Assembly: GCF_000718095.1 (NCBI RefSeq)
Contig: NZ_JOEI01000009.1
Location: 124,001 to 188,000 of the forward strand
DNA from: Streptomyces scopuliridis RB72
Lineage (GTDB): Bacteria > Actinomycetota > Actinomycetes > Streptomycetales > Streptomycetaceae
Length of the DNA: 64,000 bases
Direction: 5' to 3'
In this document: one piece after another, positions 38,551-47,605 of the stretch
Layout: each line of letters opens with the position of its first letter
Numbering within the stretch: position 1 is the first letter of the stretch
Made by a program: the position numbers and the translations under genes
The notes under the pieces: generated by a model
Told to the model about the DNA's origin: nothing
The model's database searches: none
What the model saw: the letters and a program-made list of their open reading frames with translations, nothing else

Positions 38551-38736
38551 GTGGCTGCCAACTGCGACGTCTGCGGCAAGGGGCCGGGCTTCGGCAACAA
38601 CATTTCGCACTCGCACCGCCGTACGTCCCGTCGCTGGAACCCGAACATCCAGCGCGTGCGTGCCGTGGTCGGTCGGACGCCGAAGCGGCTCAACGTCTGC
38701 ACATCGTGCATCAAGGCCGGCAAGGTCTCGCGCTGA
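38551..38736 (+). CDS. rpmB: Ribosomal protein bL28
   Basis: A 61-residue bL28 with GTG start. It has four Cys (CDVC near residue 5-8 and CTSC near 50-53), so it is the zinc form. Upstream TTTGGAG serves as ribosome binding site. It is isolated, divergent from the DhaL gene and ends in a strong terminator. Confidence 0.97.
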   Translation: MAANCDVCGKGPGFGNNISHSHRRTSRRWNPNIQRVRAVVGRTPKRLNVCTSCIKAGKVSR

Positions 38737-38772
38737 CGCCTGCGTCGTAGCGCAGCCCCTGCGGTTGCCTTG

Positions 38773-38805
38773 AAAAGCCGGTCCACCTCGGTGGACCGGC
38801 TTTTT
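38773..38805. terminator. Bidirectional intrinsic terminator between rpmB and thiD
   Basis: AAAAGCCGGTCCAC, loop CTCG, GTGGACCGGCTTTTT: a perfect stem with A-run on one side and T-run on the other, so it can end both rpmB (plus) and thiD (minus). Confidence 0.93.
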
Positions 38806-38848
38806 GCCGTGCTGAGGCGTGCCGTCGAAACAGCGCCGTCAAGCGCGA

Positions 38849-39664
38849 TCAGCTGAAGCGCCACCCGTGATCCACCGGCCCGATCCCCGCTCCCAGTGGG
38901 AAGCCGTGCGCGATCGCGCCCGTCACATACTCCTTGGCCGCCCGGACGGCCTCCACGACGCACTGCCCCCGGGCCAGGCCCGAGGCGATCGCCGACGCGT
39001 AGGTGCAGCCGGTCCCGTGCGTATGCCGGTTGTCGTGGCGCGGTGCCCGCAGCCAGTGCTCCTCGGCGCCGTCGGTCAGCAGATCCACCGCGTCCCCCGG
39101 CAGATGCCCGCCCTTGATCAGCGCCCAGCGGGGCCCGAATTCGAGTACGGCGCCGGCCGCGCGCCGCAGCCCCGTCTCGTCCTCCACCTGTACCCCGGTG
39201 AGCTGGGCCACCTCGTCCAGATTGGGGGTGGCGACGGTCGCGGCCGGCAGCAGCCTCGTCCGTACGCCGTCCAGCGCCGAGGCGGCCAGCAGCGGATCTC
39301 CGTGCTTGGAGACCCCGACCGGATCGACGACCACGGGGGCGTCGGTCCCGGCGAGCAGTTCCGCGACGGCCGCGACCAGTTCGGCGGAGGAGAGCATGCC
39401 GGTCTTCACCGCCTGGACGCCGATGTCGTCGACGACGGCGCGGTACTGGGCCCGTACGGCCTCCACCGGCAGCTCCCAGGCGCCGTGTACGCCCAGGGAG
39501 TTCTGTGCCGTCACCGCCGTGAGCACGCTCATGCCGTGCACACCGAACGCCAGCATGGTCTTCAGATCCGCCTGGATGCCCGCACCGCCGCCGGAGTCCG
39601 ATCCGGCGACGGTGAGCACGCGCGGAGGCACGGACGGTGGCGTCACACGCTCAGGTATCGGCAT
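38849..39664 (-). CDS. thiD: Hydroxymethylpyrimidine (phosphate) kinase ThiD
   Basis: A 271-residue ribokinase-like kinase of thiamine synthesis. [18 protein letters not shown] (residues about 20-37) binds the pyrimidine; the anion hole and catalytic Asp lie in [17 protein letters not shown]. It lies 10 bp after thiL, so both belong to one operon. No THI/TPP riboswitch is seen upstream of thiL. Confidence 0.95.
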   Translation of the reverse strand: MPIPERVTPPSVPPRVLTVAGSDSGGGAGIQADLKTMLAFGVHGMSVLTAVTAQNSLGVHGAWELPVEAVRAQYRAVVDDIGVQAVKTGMLSSAELVAAVAELLAGTDAPVVVDPVGVSKHGDPLLAASALDGVRTRLLPAATVATPNLDEVAQLTGVQVEDETGLRRAAGAVLEFGPRWALIKGGHLPGDAVDLLTDGAEEHWLRAPRHDNRHTHGTGCTYASAIASGLARGQCVVEAVRAAKEYVTGAIAHGFPLGAGIGPVDHGWRFS

Positions 39665-39674
39665 GGTGCCGAAT

Positions 39675-40646
39675 CTACTGGGCGTCCTCGATGTCCCCGA
39701 AGTGGTCCCAGCCGCCCTTGCTGGTCCATGGCGCCCCGTCGACCGTCACCTGCGGCAGCGCGGACGGGTTGAGCACCTCACCGATCACCTTCCAGCGGGC
39801 CGGCAGCTTCACGTCCTGCGGGAACGTGGCGACGATCGCGTGATCCTCGCCTCCCGTCAGCACCCACTGGAGCGGATCGATCCCGACCGCTTGGCCGATG
39901 TCGTTCATCTGCGAGGGGATGTCGATCAGACCGGAGCGCAGATCGATACGGACCTTGCTGGCCTCCGCGATATGGCCGAGATCCGCGACGAGTCCGTCGC
40001 TGACGTCGGTCATGGCCGTGGCTCCGAGCCCGGCGGCGGCGGGACCCGCGTGGTACGGCGGCTCCGGTCTGCGGTGCGCCTCGACGAAGGCGCGGGGCGA
40101 GCGGAAGCCGCGTGAGAGCACCGCGTGCCCGGCCGCCGACCACCCCAACCAGCCGGTGTAGGCGATGACATCGCCCGGCCGGGCACCGGAGCGGGTGACC
40201 GGCTCGTGGTTACGGAGATCACCGAGCGCCGTGATGGCGATGGTGATCGTGTCGCCGCGTACGACATCGCCGCCGACCACGGCCGCCCCCGCGACCTGGC
40301 ACTCGTCACGGATGCCGTCCATCAGCTCGGTGGGCCAGGTGACCGGGAGTTCGGCCGGGACGACGAGCCCGAGGAGCAGCGCGGTGGGGACCGCGCCCAT
40401 CGCCGCGATATCGGCGAGGTTCTGCGCGGCCGCCTTCCGGCCGACGTCGTACGCCGTCGACCAGTCACGGCGGAAGTGCCGCCCCTCCAGCAACAGGTCC
40501 GTACTCGCCACGACCCTGCGGTCGGGCGCGGCCACGACCGCGGCGTCGTCGCCCGGCCCGAGCCGGACCGCCGGGGTGGTGGTGAGCCGGGAGGTGAGTT
40601 CTCTGATGAGACCGAACTCCCCCAACTCGCCCACGGTTCCCTTCAC
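39675..40646 (-). CDS. thiL: Thiamine-monophosphate kinase ThiL
   Basis: A 323-residue kinase converting TMP to [23 protein letters not shown] and [15 protein letters not shown] carry the metal-binding Asp residues; [14 protein letters not shown] is the substrate strand. The GTG at 40646 ([11 protein letters not shown]) is chosen because GGGGAG lies five bases upstream. First gene of thiL-thiD. Confidence 0.95.
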   Translation of the reverse strand: MKGTVGELGEFGLIRELTSRLTTTPAVRLGPGDDAAVVAAPDRRVVASTDLLLEGRHFRRDWSTAYDVGRKAAAQNLADIAAMGAVPTALLLGLVVPAELPVTWPTELMDGIRDECQVAGAAVVGGDVVRGDTITIAITALGDLRNHEPVTRSGARPGDVIAYTGWLGWSAAGHAVLSRGFRSPRAFVEAHRRPEPPYHAGPAAAGLGATAMTDVSDGLVADLGHIAEASKVRIDLRSGLIDIPSQMNDIGQAVGIDPLQWVLTGGEDHAIVATFPQDVKLPARWKVIGEVLNPSALPQVTVDGAPWTSKGGWDHFGDIEDAQ

Positions 40647-40856
40647 CGAGTCTCCCCTCTCTGTCACTTACCGGGCCGCACGCGCGGTCGCGGTCCTGCA
40701 CTGCTGTCGGTACCGTCGTGAGTCGCGTCAACTTCGTCTTCCGTACGCCACCCCGCGGGCGCCACCCGGGACCCGGGTCTCCCCGCGGAACTCGGCGACG
40801 CGATACCGTGGCGTCTCTTTCCCCCACATGATCCTCGTGGCCGCCCTGGAGGTTCC

Positions 40857-41090
40857 GTGGTACAGGCGTACATCCTTATCCAGACCGAGGTGGGCAAGGC
40901 GACGACCGTCGCCGAGACCATCGCCAAGATTCCGGGAGTTATCCAGGCCGAGGACGTCACCGGTCCCTATGACGTGATCGTGCGCGCTCAGGCGGACACC
41001 GTCGATGAGCTGGGTCGCATGGTCGTCGCGAAAATCCAGCAAGTGGAAGGCATCACCCGCACCCTGACCTGCCCGGTCGTGCACTTGTAG
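40857..41090 (+). CDS. RAM-domain-only Lrp/AsnC-type protein
   Basis: A 77-residue protein consisting only of the effector-binding RAM domain of Lrp/AsnC regulators (VQAYILIQTEVGKATTVAET, DVTGPYDVIVRAQADTVDEL). There is no DNA-binding helix-turn-helix. Such stand-alone forms assemble through the same beta-sheet interface and may sense amino acids. GGAGG lies four bases before the GTG. The lipoprotein gene starts 20 bp downstream. Confidence 0.88.
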   Translation: MVQAYILIQTEVGKATTVAETIAKIPGVIQAEDVTGPYDVIVRAQADTVDELGRMVVAKIQQVEGITRTLTCPVVHL

Positions 41091-41110
41091 CCCCCGTCTA
41101 CCCTTGGCCG

Positions 41111-41611
41111 GTGACCATTTCCCGCCACCGGCCGTTCCGCCGCAGGCTATCCGGCCGTCCGCTCGTCCGCCTGCCCGCCGTCCTTCTGCTGGCGGCGGTG
41201 GCGGGCTGCTCCTCCACCGACGCGTCGGCGCCGGTCGCGGTTCCCAGTCCGTCCGCGGACGAGGCCGCGCTGTGCCGGGCTCTCCACAAGGAGCTGCCGA
41301 AGACCGTCTCCGACCTCGGCCGGGCTGATCCCGAGCCGTCTTCCGAACTGACCGCCGGGTGGGGTGACGCCGCGATCGTACTGCGCTGCGGTGTCCCCCG
41401 TCCCGAGGGGATGAGCGATGCCCGGTCGGACGCGGTGGAGGCGAACGGCGTCAACTGGATGCTGGAGGAACGGGACTCGGGGCCCCGCTTCACCACCACG
41501 TACCGCGAGACCTATGTGGAGGTCACCATGGACAAGCGGTTCACCCATGACTCCACCCCGCTCGCCGAGCTGGCCGCGCCGGTCAAGAAGACGATCCCGT
41601 CCAGCCTGTAG
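41111..41611 (+). CDS. DUF3515 lipoprotein
   Basis: A 166-residue lipoprotein. A basic start and hydrophobic stretch end in the lipobox LAAVAGC (Cys about residue 33), then the DUF3515 domain (ALCRALHKELPKTVSDLGRA, Cys in IVLRCGVPRPEGM). Anchored on the outside of the membrane. Function unknown. The GTG start has little ribosome-binding sequence; coupling to the preceding RAM gene is likely. Confidence 0.87.
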   Translation: MTISRHRPFRRRLSGRPLVRLPAVLLLAAVAGCSSTDASAPVAVPSPSADEAALCRALHKELPKTVSDLGRADPEPSSELTAGWGDAAIVLRCGVPRPEGMSDARSDAVEANGVNWMLEERDSGPRFTTTYRETYVEVTMDKRFTHDSTPLAELAAPVKKTIPSSL

Positions 41612-41656
41612 CCGGACGCGGACGGTGCGGCCACTGATGAGGGCCCGGTACGGGCG

Positions 41657-42829
41657 TCAGCGCAGCCCGGTCGGCCGGCGCAGCGCCGCCTGGATCAGCC
41701 GGTCGATCAGCTCCGGGTAACCGACGCCGCTCTCCTGCCACATCCTCGGGAACATCGAGATGGGCGTGAAGCCCGGCAGCGTATTGATCTCGTTGATGAC
41801 GAACTCGCCGTCCTCGGTGAGGAAGAAGTCCGCGCGGACCAGGCCCTCGCAGGAGGCGGCCTCGAACGCCTCGACGGCCAGCCGCTGTACCTCGGCCGTC
41901 TGCTCCTCGGTGAGGGGCGCGGGCACCAGACCCGTGGCCGAGTCGATGTACTTGGCCTCGAAGTCGTAGAAGTCGTGCGCCGTGACCGGCGGGATCTCGG
42001 CGGGCACGCTCGCGCGGGGGCCGTCCTCGAACTCCAGCACTCCGCACTCGATCTCGCGGCCCCGCAGCAGCGACTCCACCAGGATCTTGGGGTCGTGGCG
42101 CTGGGCCTCGGCGATCGCCTCGTCGAGCCCCGAGGCGTCCTCGACCTTGGTGATCCCCATGGAGGATCCGGCGCGGGCGGGCTTCACGAAGAGCGGCCAG
42201 CCGTGCTCGGCCGCGAAGTCGGTGATCTTCTTACGGGCGGCGGCGCCCTTGGCTCCTTCGGGGCCCTGCTCCCATTCGCGGGGGCGGATCACCAGATACG
42301 GGCCGACGGGCAGCCCGAAGGAGGTGAACACCCGCTTCATGTACTCCTTGTCCTGCCCGACGGCGGAGGCGAGGACGCCCGCGCCGACGTACGGGACTCC
42401 GGAGAGCTCCAGCAGGCCCTGGAGCGTGCCGTCCTCTCCGTACGGGCCGTGCAGGACGGGGAAGACGACATCGACCTCGCCCAGCACCTTGGGTACGGAA
42501 CCCGGCTCGCTGTAGACGACCTCGCGGTTGCCCGGGTCGATGGAGAGTACGACGGCGCCGTCGGTGGACTCGGCGATCTGGTCGACGCTCGGCAGCGCGC
42601 GGTCGGCGATGGCCATCCGCTCGGGATCGTCGGCGGTGAGCGCCCAGCGGCCGTCGGTGGTGATGCCGATGGGCAGGACGTCGTACTTCGTCCGGTCGAT
42701 GGACCGCAGTACGGCCCCGGCCGTGACCACGGAAATGGCGTGCTCGGAGCTCCGGCCGCCGAAGACGACGGCCACGCGCGGCTTGCGGAGCTGCTGCTCA
42801 GGGCTCTGGGGGGAGTTCTCGCTGCTCAT
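41657..42829 (-). CDS. ddl: D-alanine--D-alanine ligase
   Basis: A 390-residue ATP-grasp ligase making the D-Ala-D-Ala dipeptide for peptidoglycan. VAVVFGGRSSEHAISVVTAG begins the fold; GPYGEDGTLQGLLELSG, GSSMGITKV and EINTLPGFTPISMFP carry substrate, ATP and Mg sites. The YGEDG and GFTPIS forms are those of the vancomycin-sensitive D-Ala-D-Ala type. It is on the minus strand after gpsA. Confidence 0.95.
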   Translation of the reverse strand: MSSENSPQSPEQQLRKPRVAVVFGGRSSEHAISVVTAGAVLRSIDRTKYDVLPIGITTDGRWALTADDPERMAIADRALPSVDQIAESTDGAVVLSIDPGNREVVYSEPGSVPKVLGEVDVVFPVLHGPYGEDGTLQGLLELSGVPYVGAGVLASAVGQDKEYMKRVFTSFGLPVGPYLVIRPREWEQGPEGAKGAAARKKITDFAAEHGWPLFVKPARAGSSMGITKVEDASGLDEAIAEAQRHDPKILVESLLRGREIECGVLEFEDGPRASVPAEIPPVTAHDFYDFEAKYIDSATGLVPAPLTEEQTAEVQRLAVEAFEAASCEGLVRADFFLTEDGEFVINEINTLPGFTPISMFPRMWQESGVGYPELIDRLIQAALRRPTGLR

Positions 42830-42904
42830 ATCGCGATGAGCGTACCTGTTGGTAGCGCCCGAGTCAGCGTTGGTCGCGGCCGGGTCGGCGCCGGTCGCGC
42901 GGAG

Positions 42905-43906
42905 TCAGCTTCGCTCGGGCTTGGCGCTGCGCGACATCAGTTCCTTGAGCGCGACGAGCGGCGGCTTGCCGTTGTGCACGATGTCCACGACCGTCTCCGT
43001 GAGCGGCATGTCGACGCCGTGGCGGCGGGCGAGATCGAGCACGGACTCACAGGATTTGACGCCTTCCGCGGTCTGCTTGGTGACCGCGATGGTCTCCTGG
43101 AGGGTCATCCCGCGGCCGAGGTTGGTGCCGAAGGTGTGGTTGCGGGAGAGCGGCGAGGAGCAGGTGGCGATCAGATCGCCCATGCCGGCGAGGCCGGAGA
43201 AGGTGTGCGGGTCGGCGCCCATGGCGAGGCCGAGCCGGGTGGTCTCCGCCAGACCGCGGGTCATCAGGGAGGCTTTGGTGTTGTCGCCGAGACCCATGCC
43301 GTCCGCGATGCCGACGGCGAGACCGATGACGTTCTTGACCGCGCCGCCGAGTTCGCAGCCGACGACGTCGGTGTTGGTGTACGGGCGGAAGTACGGGTTG
43401 TGGCAGGCGGACTGGAGGCGGCGCGCGACGGCCTCGTCCCGGCACGCGACGACGGCGGCGGCCGGCATCCGTCCGGCGATCTCCTTGGCGAGGTTGGGGC
43501 CGGTGATCACGGCGACCCGCTCGGCCGGTGCCTTGGCGACCTCCTCGATCACCTCGCTCATCCGCTTGGCCGTGCCGAGTTCGACGCCTTTCATCAGCGA
43601 GACGAGCACGGTGTCGGCGGGCAGTACGGGCGCCCACTCGGCGAGATTGCCTCGCAGTGTCTGCGAGGGCACGGTGAGCACCGTGAACTCGGCGCCGCGG
43701 GCGGCCTCCGCGGGGTCGGTGGTGGCCCGTACGCCCGCGGGCAGTTCGAAGCCGGGCAGATAGTCCGGGTTGGTGCGCGAGGTGTTGATCGCCTCGACGA
43801 CCTCCGCGCGGCGGCCCCAGACCGTCACGTCGCACCCCGCGTCGGCGAGGACCATGGCGAACGCCGTGCCCCACGAACCCGCTCCGAAGACGGCGACCCG
43901 CGTCAC
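42905..43906 (-). CDS. gpsA: Glycerol-3-phosphate dehydrogenase [NAD(P)+]
   Basis: A 333-residue GpsA giving sn-glycerol-3-phosphate for phospholipids. FGAGSWGTAFAMVLADAG is the NAD site; GGAVKNVIGLAVGIADGMGL holds the catalytic Lys; SRNHTFG is the end motif. The GTG at 43906 overlaps the acyltransferase gene by four bases and has GAGGGG upstream. Together with the acyltransferase it supplies phosphatidic acid. The following ddl is in the same direction. Confidence 0.95.
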   Translation of the reverse strand: MTRVAVFGAGSWGTAFAMVLADAGCDVTVWGRRAEVVEAINTSRTNPDYLPGFELPAGVRATTDPAEAARGAEFTVLTVPSQTLRGNLAEWAPVLPADTVLVSLMKGVELGTAKRMSEVIEEVAKAPAERVAVITGPNLAKEIAGRMPAAAVVACRDEAVARRLQSACHNPYFRPYTNTDVVGCELGGAVKNVIGLAVGIADGMGLGDNTKASLMTRGLAETTRLGLAMGADPHTFSGLAGMGDLIATCSSPLSRNHTFGTNLGRGMTLQETIAVTKQTAEGVKSCESVLDLARRHGVDMPLTETVVDIVHNGKPPLVALKELMSRSAKPERS

Positions 43907-44649
43907 TTCGACCCCTCTTCCGCGGCCTTGCGCCGCTGTTCCGCCCTGGCCTTGCGATGGTCGTACGCGGCCGTGGGCACCGGCTCCCCGCGCAGTTCGG
44001 AGAGCAGTTCCGTGATCGCGGCCATGATGACCTCGGTGACCTCGCGCAGCAATTCGGGGGTGATGTCCAGGCCGTAGTAGCGCGCCAGGTCCACGGGCGG
44101 TCCGACAAGCACGTGGTGCGTCTTGCGCGGGAAGAGGTTCGGCTTCTTCGCGTACGGCGGCAGCAGCAGGTTGGCGCCCCACTGCGCGACGGGGATGACC
44201 GGGCACTTGGTCTGCAGGGCGACCCTGGCGACCCCGGTCTTGGCGGTCATGGGCCACAGGCCGGGGTCGCGGGTGAGGGTGCCCTCGGGGTAGAAGGCCA
44301 CGCACTCGCCGCGCTCGACGGCCTCGATGGCGGCGCGGAAGGCGCTCAGCGCGTCGCTGGTCTCGCGGTAGACGGGAATCTGGCCGGTGCCGCGCATCAC
44401 GGCCCCGATGAATCCCTTGGTGAATAGGCCGTGCTTGGCGAGGAAGCGCGGAACACGGCCGGTGTTGTACTGGAAGTGCGCGTAGGCGAACGGGTCGAGA
44501 TGCGAATTGTGGTTCACCGCGGTGATGAATCCACCGTCGGCCGGAATGTGCTCCGCACCCTTCCAGTCCCGCTTGAGCAGAACGATCAGCGGCGGTTTCG
44601 CGATGGCCGCCGCAAGGCGGTACCAGAAGCCGATTCTGCGGCGGGACAC
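43903..44649 (-). CDS. 1-acylglycerol-3-phosphate acyltransferase (PlsC family)
   Basis: A 248-residue acyltransferase with the NHNSHLDP motif (the NHx4D catalytic pair, about residue 47) and VAFYPEGTLTRD (substrate motif). The C-terminus is basic (RKARAEQRRKAAEEGSK). It overlaps gpsA by four bases, consistent with acylation of the glycerol-3-phosphate that GpsA makes. PlsC is probable, though several PlsC paralogues occur in streptomycetes. Confidence 0.9.
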   Translation of the reverse strand: MSRRRIGFWYRLAAAIAKPPLIVLLKRDWKGAEHIPADGGFITAVNHNSHLDPFAYAHFQYNTGRVPRFLAKHGLFTKGFIGAVMRGTGQIPVYRETSDALSAFRAAIEAVERGECVAFYPEGTLTRDPGLWPMTAKTGVARVALQTKCPVIPVAQWGANLLLPPYAKKPNLFPRKTHHVLVGPPVDLARYYGLDITPELLREVTEVIMAAITELLSELRGEPVPTAAYDHRKARAEQRRKAAEEGSK

Positions 44650-44821
44650 TCGGACACCTTCCTCTTCTCGCCCGGCTCACTGCCCGGCTGCCGGGGGTCA
44701 AGTGTGGCCCCGGGCCCCTGCTCTGTCGAGAACACCGTACGCCTCGCCTCCGGGACCACCTCTGTGGGCCGGGACGGTGCCGGGCCACAATAGAGGGCGG
44801 ATACACCTGGGCCGCTACAGC

Positions 44822-45511
44822 ATGGACGGAGAGTTCGCCACGAACACCGACCCGACCGCCCGCTGGTCTCTGGTCGTCCCCCTCAAACCGCTCCGGCTGG
44901 CCAAGAGCAGGCTCGCCGGGACGGCGGGCGACGCCCTGCGCCCGCGGCTCGCCCTCGCGTTCGCGCAGGACACCGTGGCAGCCGCGCTGGCCAGCCCCGT
45001 GGTCCGGGATGTGGTGGTCGTCACGGACGACCCGACGGCGAGCGCGGAACTGGCCGAGCTGGGGGCGCGTATCGTGCCCGACTCCCCGGCGAACGGTCTC
45101 AACGCGGCGCTGGCGCATGGCGCGCGGGCCGTCAGGGCGGTCAGGCCACGGGCGGCCGTGGCCGCGCTCAACGCGGATCTGCCGGCGCTGCGGCCCGCCG
45201 AACTGGCCCGGGTGCTCTCCGCCGCGGACGCATTTCCACGCGCCTTTCTCGCGGACGCCGCCGAAATCGGTACGACATTGCTGACGGCCGCGCCCGGTGC
45301 CGAATTGAATCCGGCTTTCGGCGGCCCCTCCCGGCATCGGCATTTGTCCTCGGGAGCGGTGGAAATTGTCCTGACCGGGGTCGATTCCGTACGACAGGAC
45401 GTCGACACGGGCGATGATCTGCGGGCGGCGGCGGCGCTGGGGCTGGGCCCGTACACGGCCCGCCGGTACGCGCCGTGCGGCCCGCTGCCCGCGCCGCGGC
45501 CGGGGAGCTGA
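44822..45511 (+). CDS. cofC: 2-phospho-L-lactate (phosphoenolpyruvate) guanylyltransferase, CofC/FbiD
   Basis: A 229-residue nucleotidyltransferase of coenzyme F420 synthesis. The N-terminal WSLVVPLKPLRLAKSRLAG carries the Lys-rich nucleotide-binding loop; VVVTDDPTASAELAELGAR and ALNADLPALRP are further family blocks. In actinobacteria the substrate is phosphoenolpyruvate (FbiD). The ATG at 44822 is the first that fits the family start; a good ribosome binding site is missing. No other F420 gene lies in the window. Confidence 0.9.
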   Translation: MDGEFATNTDPTARWSLVVPLKPLRLAKSRLAGTAGDALRPRLALAFAQDTVAAALASPVVRDVVVVTDDPTASAELAELGARIVPDSPANGLNAALAHGARAVRAVRPRAAVAALNADLPALRPAELARVLSAADAFPRAFLADAAEIGTTLLTAAPGAELNPAFGGPSRHRHLSSGAVEIVLTGVDSVRQDVDTGDDLRAAAALGLGPYTARRYAPCGPLPAPRPGS

Positions 45512-45566
45512 GCGCGGCCCCCACGGCGGCCACCACGGGCCGGCGGAGGACCGCTACGCTGCGGTT

Positions 45567-45770
45567 ATGCAGGCGACCTCGTACACATACGATTCCGAGA
45601 CCCGCGCCGGAAGTGTGCTGTTGGACGACGGCACCCCGGTGGAGTTCGACGCGGCCGCCTTCGACGCCGGCGGGCTGCTGCTGCTCCGGCAAGGACAGCG
45701 CGTACGGATCGAGACCGAGGGCGAGGGCGCGTCCCTGAGGATCACGCTGGTGACGCTCCAGACGCTCTGA
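45567..45770 (+). CDS. Small conserved hypothetical protein
   Basis: A 67-residue protein, [20 protein letters not shown] onward, with short beta-strand-like segments ([20 protein letters not shown]) suggesting a small barrel of the cold-shock or OB type. A -10 (TACGCT, 45555-45560) lies six bases before the ATG, so it may be leaderless; no ribosome binding site is seen. It shares the plus strand with cofC. Confidence 0.72.
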   Translation: MQATSYTYDSETRAGSVLLDDGTPVEFDAAAFDAGGLLLLRQGQRVRIETEGEGASLRITLVTLQTL

Positions 45771-45812
45771 CGCGTCCCGTCCAGGGCCTTCCCGTACCCC
45801 GTACAACGCCGC

Positions 45813-45842
45813 GGGCCGGGCTCCCCGAGGGGAGCCCGGCCC
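45813..45842. terminator. Hairpin terminator between 45770 and hupS
   Basis: GGGCCGGGCTCCC / GGGAGCCCGGCCC with a four-base CGAG loop: a perfect, very stable 13-bp stem between convergent stops, able to end both units. Confidence 0.8.
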
Positions 45843-45871
45843 GGCGCGTGTGGCCCTGTGCCGCTTCCTGC

Positions 45872-46519
45872 CTACTTCTTCCTGGCGGCGGTCTTCTTCG
45901 CGGTGGTGGTGCGCGCGGTGGCCTTTCGCGCGGGGGCCTTCTTGGCCGTCGCCTTCTTGGCCGGCGCGGTCTTCTTCGCGGTGGCCTTCTTGGCCGCGGC
46001 CGTCTTGGCGGTCTTCTTCGCCGGCGTGGCCTTCTTCGCGGTGGCCTTCTTGGCGGCGGCGGTCTTCTTGACCGCGGTCTTCTTGGCGGCCGTGGCCTTC
46101 TTGACCGCGGTCTTGCGGGCCGCCGCGGTCTTGGCGGTGGCCTTCTTGGCCGCGGCCTTCACGGTCGTACGGGCGGAAACGCCGCCCGAGAGGCTGCCCT
46201 TGGGAGCCTTCTTGACGGCCACCTCGCCGCCCCTGGGGAGCTTCTTCGAGCCGCTGACCAGGTCCTTGAAGCCCTGTCCCGCGCGGAAGCGGGGCACCGA
46301 GGTCTTCTTGACCCGGACGCGCTCACCGGTCTGCGGGTTACGGGCGTAACGGGCCGGGCGGTCGACCTTCTCGAACGAGCCGAATCCGGTGACCGAGACC
46401 CGGTCTCCGGCGACCACCGCGCGGACGATCGCGTCGAGTACCGCGTCGACCGCGTCCGCGGCCTGCTGGCGGCCGCCGACCTTGTCCGCAATCGCTTCTA
46501 CGAGCTGCGCCTTGTTCAC
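45872..46519 (-). CDS. hupS: HupS-type HU nucleoid protein with lysine-rich tail
   Basis: A 215-residue histone-like protein. Residues about 1-95 are an HU fold ([40 protein letters not shown]), followed by a long tail of Ala/Lys repeats ([17 protein letters not shown]), like eukaryotic H1. HupS compacts DNA in spores in S. coelicolor (established). It starts with GTG after GGGGAAG. The tail is a simple repeat, so length may vary between strains. Confidence 0.94.
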   Translation of the reverse strand: MNKAQLVEAIADKVGGRQQAADAVDAVLDAIVRAVVAGDRVSVTGFGSFEKVDRPARYARNPQTGERVRVKKTSVPRFRAGQGFKDLVSGSKKLPRGGEVAVKKAPKGSLSGGVSARTTVKAAAKKATAKTAAARKTAVKKATAAKKTAVKKTAAAKKATAKKATPAKKTAKTAAAKKATAKKTAPAKKATAKKAPARKATARTTTAKKTAARKK

Positions 46520-46570
46520 GTCTTCCCCTTCGGAGACATTGCCAGAACGAAAGTGTTCAAGCTTTTTCGC

Positions 46571-46599
46571 ACGTTAGGCAGATATATACCGCAAATCAA
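46571..46599 (-). promoter_or_regulatory. hupS promoter
   Basis: On the minus strand TTGATT (46594-46599) and TAACGT (46571-46576) are separated by exactly 17 bp. The spacer is AT-rich (TATATAT), unusual for this genome. It lies 52 bp before the hupS GTG. Confidence 0.7.
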
Positions 46600-46662
46600 A
46601 CACGAAACGGGCTAATCACCCTAGTGCCGCAACGAAGTCGACCTGGCGGAGATCCGCGGAGG

Positions 46663-46890
46663 TCAGTCGCCTTCCGGAAATCGACCCTCGTCCAGGTCCT
46701 TCATCAAGCGGTCCAGACGTCGCGCCGCATCCGGGAGATCGTGTTTCGCCGCGGCCGTGATGACCAGCAGCTTCCGGGAGAGCGCCATCCGTACGCCATC
46801 CGGGACTTGCAGTGCACGCACCTTCGCGTGCGCTTCTTTGAGTTGTTCGGCGACTAACCCGTAGAGCTTGAGTTGGCTGTCGCGTTCCAT
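46663..46890 (-). CDS. Small conserved helical protein
   Basis: A 75-residue protein starting MERDSQLKLYGLVAEQLKEA; mostly helical, amphipathic (RMALSRKLLVITAAAKHDLP). It lies between leuD and hupS. No domain recognised. A weak -10-like CACAAT before the ATG fits leaderless expression. Confidence 0.68.
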   Translation of the reverse strand: MERDSQLKLYGLVAEQLKEAHAKVRALQVPDGVRMALSRKLLVITAAAKHDLPDAARRLDRLMKDLDEGRFPEGD

Positions 46891-46945
46891 GCACCGATTG
46901 TGCCATCTGGGGCGAGTTGTCGCCCGGCGGGGGCTCAACAAGCAA

Positions 46946-46977
46946 CTGCACCCCCTGCCGGGAGGCAGGGGGTGCAG
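46946..46977 (-). terminator. Terminator after leuD
   Basis: Perfect 14-bp stem CTGCACCCCCTGCC / GGCAGGGGGTGCAG with loop GGGA, 17 bp past the leuD stop. No T-run, but stability alone should stop transcription. Confidence 0.8.
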
Positions 46978-46994
46978 TAGGGGAAAAGCGCTGC

Positions 46995-47603
46995 TCAGGC
47001 GGTAATTGTGCGCGGTTTGAAGGACGGCCTGGCGGCCTCGTACGCGGCGATGTCCGCTTCGTTCTGAAGGGTGAGACTGATGTCGTCGAGCCCGTTCAGC
47101 AACCGCCAGCGGGCGTTCTCGTCAAGCTCGAAATCAGCCGTCAGCGTTGCTCCGTCGGGGGAGGTCGCCCGCACCTGGCGCTGCTCCAGGTCCACGGCGA
47201 TCTCCGCCGTGGGGTCGCTCTCCGCGATCGCCCAGAGGGCGTCCACGACCGGCTGCTCCAGAACCACGGTCAGCAGACCGTTCTTGAGCGAGTTGCCGCG
47301 GAAGATATCGGCGAACCGGGAGGAGATGACGGCCTTGAAACCGAAGTTCTGCAGGGCCCAGACGGCGTGTTCACGGGACGATCCGGTGCCGAAGTCCGGT
47401 CCCGCGACCAGCACGGTGGCCCCCGCGTACTCGGGGCGGTTGAGGACGAACTCGGGGTCCTTGCGCCAGGCCTCGAAGAGCCCGTCCTCGAAACCGTCGC
47501 GGGTGACCTTCTTGAGCCAGTGCGCCGGGATGATCTGGTCGGTGTCCACGTTGCTGCGGCGCAGCGGTACGGCCCGGCCGGTGTGGGTGGTGAAGGCTTC
47601 CAT
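46995..47603 (-). CDS. leuD: 3-isopropylmalate dehydratase small subunit
   Basis: A 202-residue Leu[21 protein letters not shown] and [20 protein letters not shown] (swivelling-domain active-site Ser/Arg) are typical. ATG at 47603, two bases after the leuC stop. With LeuC it isomerises 2- to 3-isopropylmalate for leucine. Controlled, by analogy, by NdgR encoded divergently from leuC. Confidence 0.97.
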   Translation of the reverse strand: MEAFTTHTGRAVPLRRSNVDTDQIIPAHWLKKVTRDGFEDGLFEAWRKDPEFVLNRPEYAGATVLVAGPDFGTGSSREHAVWALQNFGFKAVISSRFADIFRGNSLKNGLLTVVLEQPVVDALWAIAESDPTAEIAVDLEQRQVRATSPDGATLTADFELDENARWRLLNGLDDISLTLQNEADIAAYEAARPSFKPRTITA

Positions 47604-47605
47604 GG

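Noticed and set aside
40647..40856. TPP riboswitch upstream of thiL
   Set aside because: No THI-box-like CUGAGA and no paired-arm structure could be found; thiL/thiD kinases are often not under this control.
45900..46160. CRISPR-like regular repeats in the hupS tail
   Set aside because: The periodicity is due to coding AAKK-type repeats; there are no direct repeats separated by unique spacers.
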